From M3007 sp031425035 (lineage in GTDB: Bacteria > Bacteroidota > Bacteroidia > Chitinophagales > Saprospiraceae): a DNA stretch of 64,000 nucleotides. The stretch is from contig JANPIN010000132.1 of NCBI GenBank assembly GCA_031425035.1, forward strand, positions 5,782 to 69,781. The letters run 5' to 3'. The notes beneath the pieces are model-generated. The model was not told the origin of the DNA. It did no database searches and saw nothing but the letters and a program-made list of their open reading frames with translations. Below are positions 61,643 to 64,000 of the stretch, piece by piece; the stretch's first letter is position 1, and each line of letters opens with the position of its first letter. Made by a program: the position numbers and the translations under genes.

Positions 61643-62638
61643 ATGAAAAATAAACACCTCGTGTTGCTCTTTATAGCCACCCTGGCCGTCGGTTGGCTGC
61701 TGCGCCGCGCGCCCTGGCAGGCCAGACAATGGTTCCAGCGGGAACTTATCCAGGTCGATACGGCCGGACTCAGCCAAATCCGGATCTTGTTGCCCGGTCA
61801 GCCCGAACTCCTCCTGGAACGTACGGAAAGCGGTTGGGCAGCCCTGCAGGAAGGCCGTTCTGCCGTGGTCAGTCCCCTGCTCATGGCGCCTTTGCAACAG
61901 GCATTGGTTGGTGTGCGGTCGATTCGGGTGGTGAAAACCCGGGAACCCGATACGCTGGGACTGTCGGTCGCGGAGGGGATACAGGTGACCGCTTACCACG
62001 ATGATCAAAGCACGGAGGATTTCTGGATCGGTCGTGAAACGGTGGAAAATCAACAGCCGGCCACTTTCATCCGCCTGGCCGGACATGATGGTTTCTACCT
62101 CGTAGAACAGCATTTACGCGCTGTTTTCAATCGTACGCTCGAGGATTTCCGGCCCAATGGTATATGCACGTTCCTGCCGGCGCAGGTCCGCAATTTGACG
62201 GTGGAATGGCCCGCGCAGAATTGGGTGCTGCTGCTGCGCCGGGATTCGAGCGGGCAGTGGCACGACGGCGCGGATAGTTTGCGCAGCGATAGTATGGTGC
62301 AAAACTGGTTGCAACCCCTGTCTAAACTGCCGCCCTGCCCCTACGCCGATTACTTCGATGACAGCCGCGCCAAAGAAACGCTGCGCAGCCGGATCACCCT
62401 GGATTTCGGTGCGGAAAACCCGGCCTTGACCCTGCGGCTTTTTCAGATCGACCCGGCCGATCTGCCCGAAAATTTGTCGGAATTGTACCGGAAGAAGGTG
62501 CGTCCAGCCCCCTTCGTGCTGCATTCTTCCCAGAACCCCAACAACTACTTCGCCCTGGCCGATACCGCTTTGGCCCGGCAAATTTGCTACGGCCTGGATT
62601 CAACGGTGTTACTTTTACCGGTCATTGCCCGCCACTGA
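61643..62638 (+). CDS. DUF4340-like membrane-anchored protein
   Basis: 331 residues from the ATG at 61643, chosen because the frame upstream has no protein-like sequence and the promoter box is 22 bases away. Residues 5-19 are an N-terminal membrane anchor (HLVLLFIATLAVGWL). The rest is periplasmic, with segments ELLLERTESGWAAL, TLGLSVAEGIQVTAYHDDQ and FYLVEQHLRAVFNRTLEDFRPNGI that fit the DUF4340 fold. In other Bacteroidota this family is next to gliding-motility-associated ABC transporter genes, not seen here. Function unknown. Confidence 0.75.
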   Translation: MKNKHLVLLFIATLAVGWLLRRAPWQARQWFQRELIQVDTAGLSQIRILLPGQPELLLERTESGWAALQEGRSAVVSPLLMAPLQQALVGVRSIRVVKTREPDTLGLSVAEGIQVTAYHDDQSTEDFWIGRETVENQQPATFIRLAGHDGFYLVEQHLRAVFNRTLEDFRPNGICTFLPAQVRNLTVEWPAQNWVLLLRRDSSGQWHDGADSLRSDSMVQNWLQPLSKLPPCPYADYFDDSRAKETLRSRITLDFGAENPALTLRLFQIDPADLPENLSELYRKKVRPAPFVLHSSQNPNNYFALADTALARQICYGLDSTVLLLPVIARH

Positions 62639-62651
62639 TTTTTGGGGTAAT

Positions 62652-62692
62652 GGTTGATAGTGGTTGATGAAGTTTATAAAAAGGTTGATAAT
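62652..62692. repeat. GGTTGATGAAGTTTATAA repeat
   Basis: GGTTGATAG, GGTTGATGAAGTTTATAA and GGTTGATAATC units; same family as the arms at 57860-57956. It lies just before the start codon of the next gene. Confidence 0.85.
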
Positions 62693-62705
62693 CAGCATTC
62701 TGAAT

Positions 62706-63977
62706 ATGCATATTGAAAACCGTGCCGTTGCCAACTGGGCCAATTATCCCACGACCATAGCGGAAGTGGCCACGCCGGACAACCTAACGGAAGCCCGCGA
62801 CTATCTGTTGAGCCGCGACCGGCTGCTGGCGCGGGGCAACGGGCGTTGTTACGGAGACGCCGCCCTGGGGCCGCACCTGCTTAGCACTTTGAAAATGAAT
62901 CGGTTGCTGGCATTCGACGCGGAAAACGGCGTGGTACACTGCGAGTCCGGTCTGTTACTGGCCGATCTGCTGCGGGTGATCATCCCGGCCGGCTGGTTTT
63001 TTCCCGTGACACCGGGCATTAAATCCATCACGGTCGGCGGCGCCATTGCCAGCGACGTGCACGGTAAAAACCACCCTGCGAAAGGCTGCTGGTCCAACTG
63101 GCTGCTCTCGTTCGAGTTGATGCTGGAGGATGGCCGGGTGGTGACCTGTTCGCGTACGGAAAATACCACGCTGTTCTGGCAGACCTGCGGCGGCATGGGC
63201 TGGACCGGCGTGATCCTGACCGCGCGATTTCAATTGCTGCGCATTTCGTCGACGCAAATGCGGCAAACGACGCGGCGCGCCAGCGATTTTGATACTTTGT
63301 TCCGGTACATGGCGGAGGAACCGGCCACCTATGCCGCCGCCTGGGTGGATACGACCAGTGCCCGCGGTCGGGGCGCCGCATTTTTTGCCGAACATTTGAC
63401 CGGTAAGGAGCCGTTGGTTTTTGCCGAGAAAAAACCGCGTCAGGTACCGTTTTTCGCGCCTTCCTGGGTGCTCAATCCGCTGTCCATTCGCGCGCATAAT
63501 CATTTTTATTTTTCAAAAAACCCGCCTGGCGAGTTTACGGTGAGCCTCGACCAGTATTTTTATCCGCTGGATGCCCTGGGACACTGGAACCGTATGTACG
63601 GGCGGCGCGGGTTTGTGCAGTACCAGTTTTGTTTGCCGGAGGCGGATAGTTTTGACGGACTGCGGCGCATCCTGGAGACTATTCGGCGCAGTCCGGAGAC
63701 GCCGTTCTTGTCGGTGCTGAAACGCCATGGGGAGCGACCGGCGGAGGCCATCCATTCTTTCCCGATGCGCGGCTATTCGCTGGCCCTGGATTTTCCGCGC
63801 ACCCGCAGTATTTTGAATTTAATTCCCTGGCTGGATGAAATCGTCGCCGAACTCGGCGGCCGGATTTATTTGACGAAAGACGCGTGTTCCAGTGCGCGGG
63901 TGAGTGGTTTGCAGCCCGGCAGTTTTGGGTCGGAGAAATTTTATTCCTTGTTGAAAGGGAGGTTGAGTTCGGCTTAG
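62706..63977 (+). CDS. DprE1-like FAD-dependent oxidoreductase
   Basis: 423 residues from the ATG at 62706. The N-terminal FAD-binding type 4 domain shows LLARGNGRCYGDAALG and the loop VTPGIKSITVGGAIASDVHGKNH; the C-terminal part ends LTKDACSSARVSGLQPG. It is related to decaprenylphosphoryl-ribose oxidase (DprE1) and sugar oxidases. The partner reductase (DprE2) would be expected nearby and may lie beyond the window's right edge. In DprE1 this step makes arabinose donors for the cell wall; in Bacteroidota the substrate is uncertain. Confidence 0.82.
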   Translation: MHIENRAVANWANYPTTIAEVATPDNLTEARDYLLSRDRLLARGNGRCYGDAALGPHLLSTLKMNRLLAFDAENGVVHCESGLLLADLLRVIIPAGWFFPVTPGIKSITVGGAIASDVHGKNHPAKGCWSNWLLSFELMLEDGRVVTCSRTENTTLFWQTCGGMGWTGVILTARFQLLRISSTQMRQTTRRASDFDTLFRYMAEEPATYAAAWVDTTSARGRGAAFFAEHLTGKEPLVFAEKKPRQVPFFAPSWVLNPLSIRAHNHFYFSKNPPGEFTVSLDQYFYPLDALGHWNRMYGRRGFVQYQFCLPEADSFDGLRRILETIRRSPETPFLSVLKRHGERPAEAIHSFPMRGYSLALDFPRTRSILNLIPWLDEIVAELGGRIYLTKDACSSARVSGLQPGSFGSEKFYSLLKGRLSSA

Positions 63978-64000
63978 ACGTGACACTTTTCAAAAAAGTG

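Overview
The window looks like a chromosome segment of a Bacteroidota bacterium, most likely class Saprospiria (Lewinella/Haliscomenobacter-like). The evidence is: about ten secreted proteins ending in type IX secretion (T9SS) sorting domains; start regions lacking strong Shine-Dalgarno sites but carrying the Bacteroidota -7 promoter box TAnnTTTG; a DUF4292/EnvC cell-wall cluster; a candidate sulfonolipid cluster; and paired DUF1800/DUF1501 genes. GC is moderate to high, with two AT-richer patches (about 3.1-4.2 kb and 58.9-60.9 kb). I saw no rRNA, tRNA, CRISPR array, transposase or phage structural gene.

Layout. 1-7.1 kb: a truncated surface protein, a conserved helical protein, a 33-residue lipoprotein, a membrane thioredoxin and a large beta-propeller T9SS protein. 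7.4-14.1 kb: an acetyltransferase, then a minus-strand group (cysteine-synthase-like enzyme, cupin/JmjC oxygenase, alpha-oxoamine synthase) that I read as a candidate capnine/sulfonolipid cluster, then an aldehyde dehydrogenase with a small membrane protein. 14.4-31.6 kb: a secreted IgGFc-binding-like protein, a 7TM-AraC regulator, a cytochrome c/PHM-like T9SS protein, an acetyltransferase, a DUF2807 protein, MnmH, a DUF5916 outer-membrane protein, a T9SS adhesin-like protein and tandem DUF4331 paralogues. 31.8-36.9 kb: housekeeping (bifunctional nuclease, EtfAB, TPR-DUF4292-EnvC). 37-46.9 kb: two PA-domain paralogues, a sialidase-like propeller protein and the DUF1800/DUF1501 pair. 47.2-48.6 kb: a cobalamin riboswitch controlling a BtuG-like lipoprotein. 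48.6-58.9 kb: an OppC-like permease, mevalonate kinase, GcvP, two lipoproteins, a Bax-inhibitor-1 protein, an HscA-like chaperone and a queuosine-precursor transporter. 58.9-60.8 kb: a low-GC two-gene TcmP/DUF5131 module. 61-64 kb: a cytidylate-kinase-like protein, a DUF4340 protein and a DprE1-like oxidase.

The most unusual signal is not a gene. Many intergenic spacers carry short tandem units, mostly 7-mers (ATTCCGC, AACTATG, TTGGTTA, ATCGTTC), placed as inverted arms. Often one arm abuts the stop codon of the upstream gene and the other sits just before the start codon of the next. One pair (14087-14137 and 14363-14413) has about 51-bp arms around a 225-bp spacer, like an invertible segment. 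One heptamer array lies inside gcvP, and a different GC-rich palindrome lies inside the hscA-like gene, both without breaking the frame. The second candidate system is the TcmP/DUF5131 module. All calls come from reading the sequence; no database search was run.
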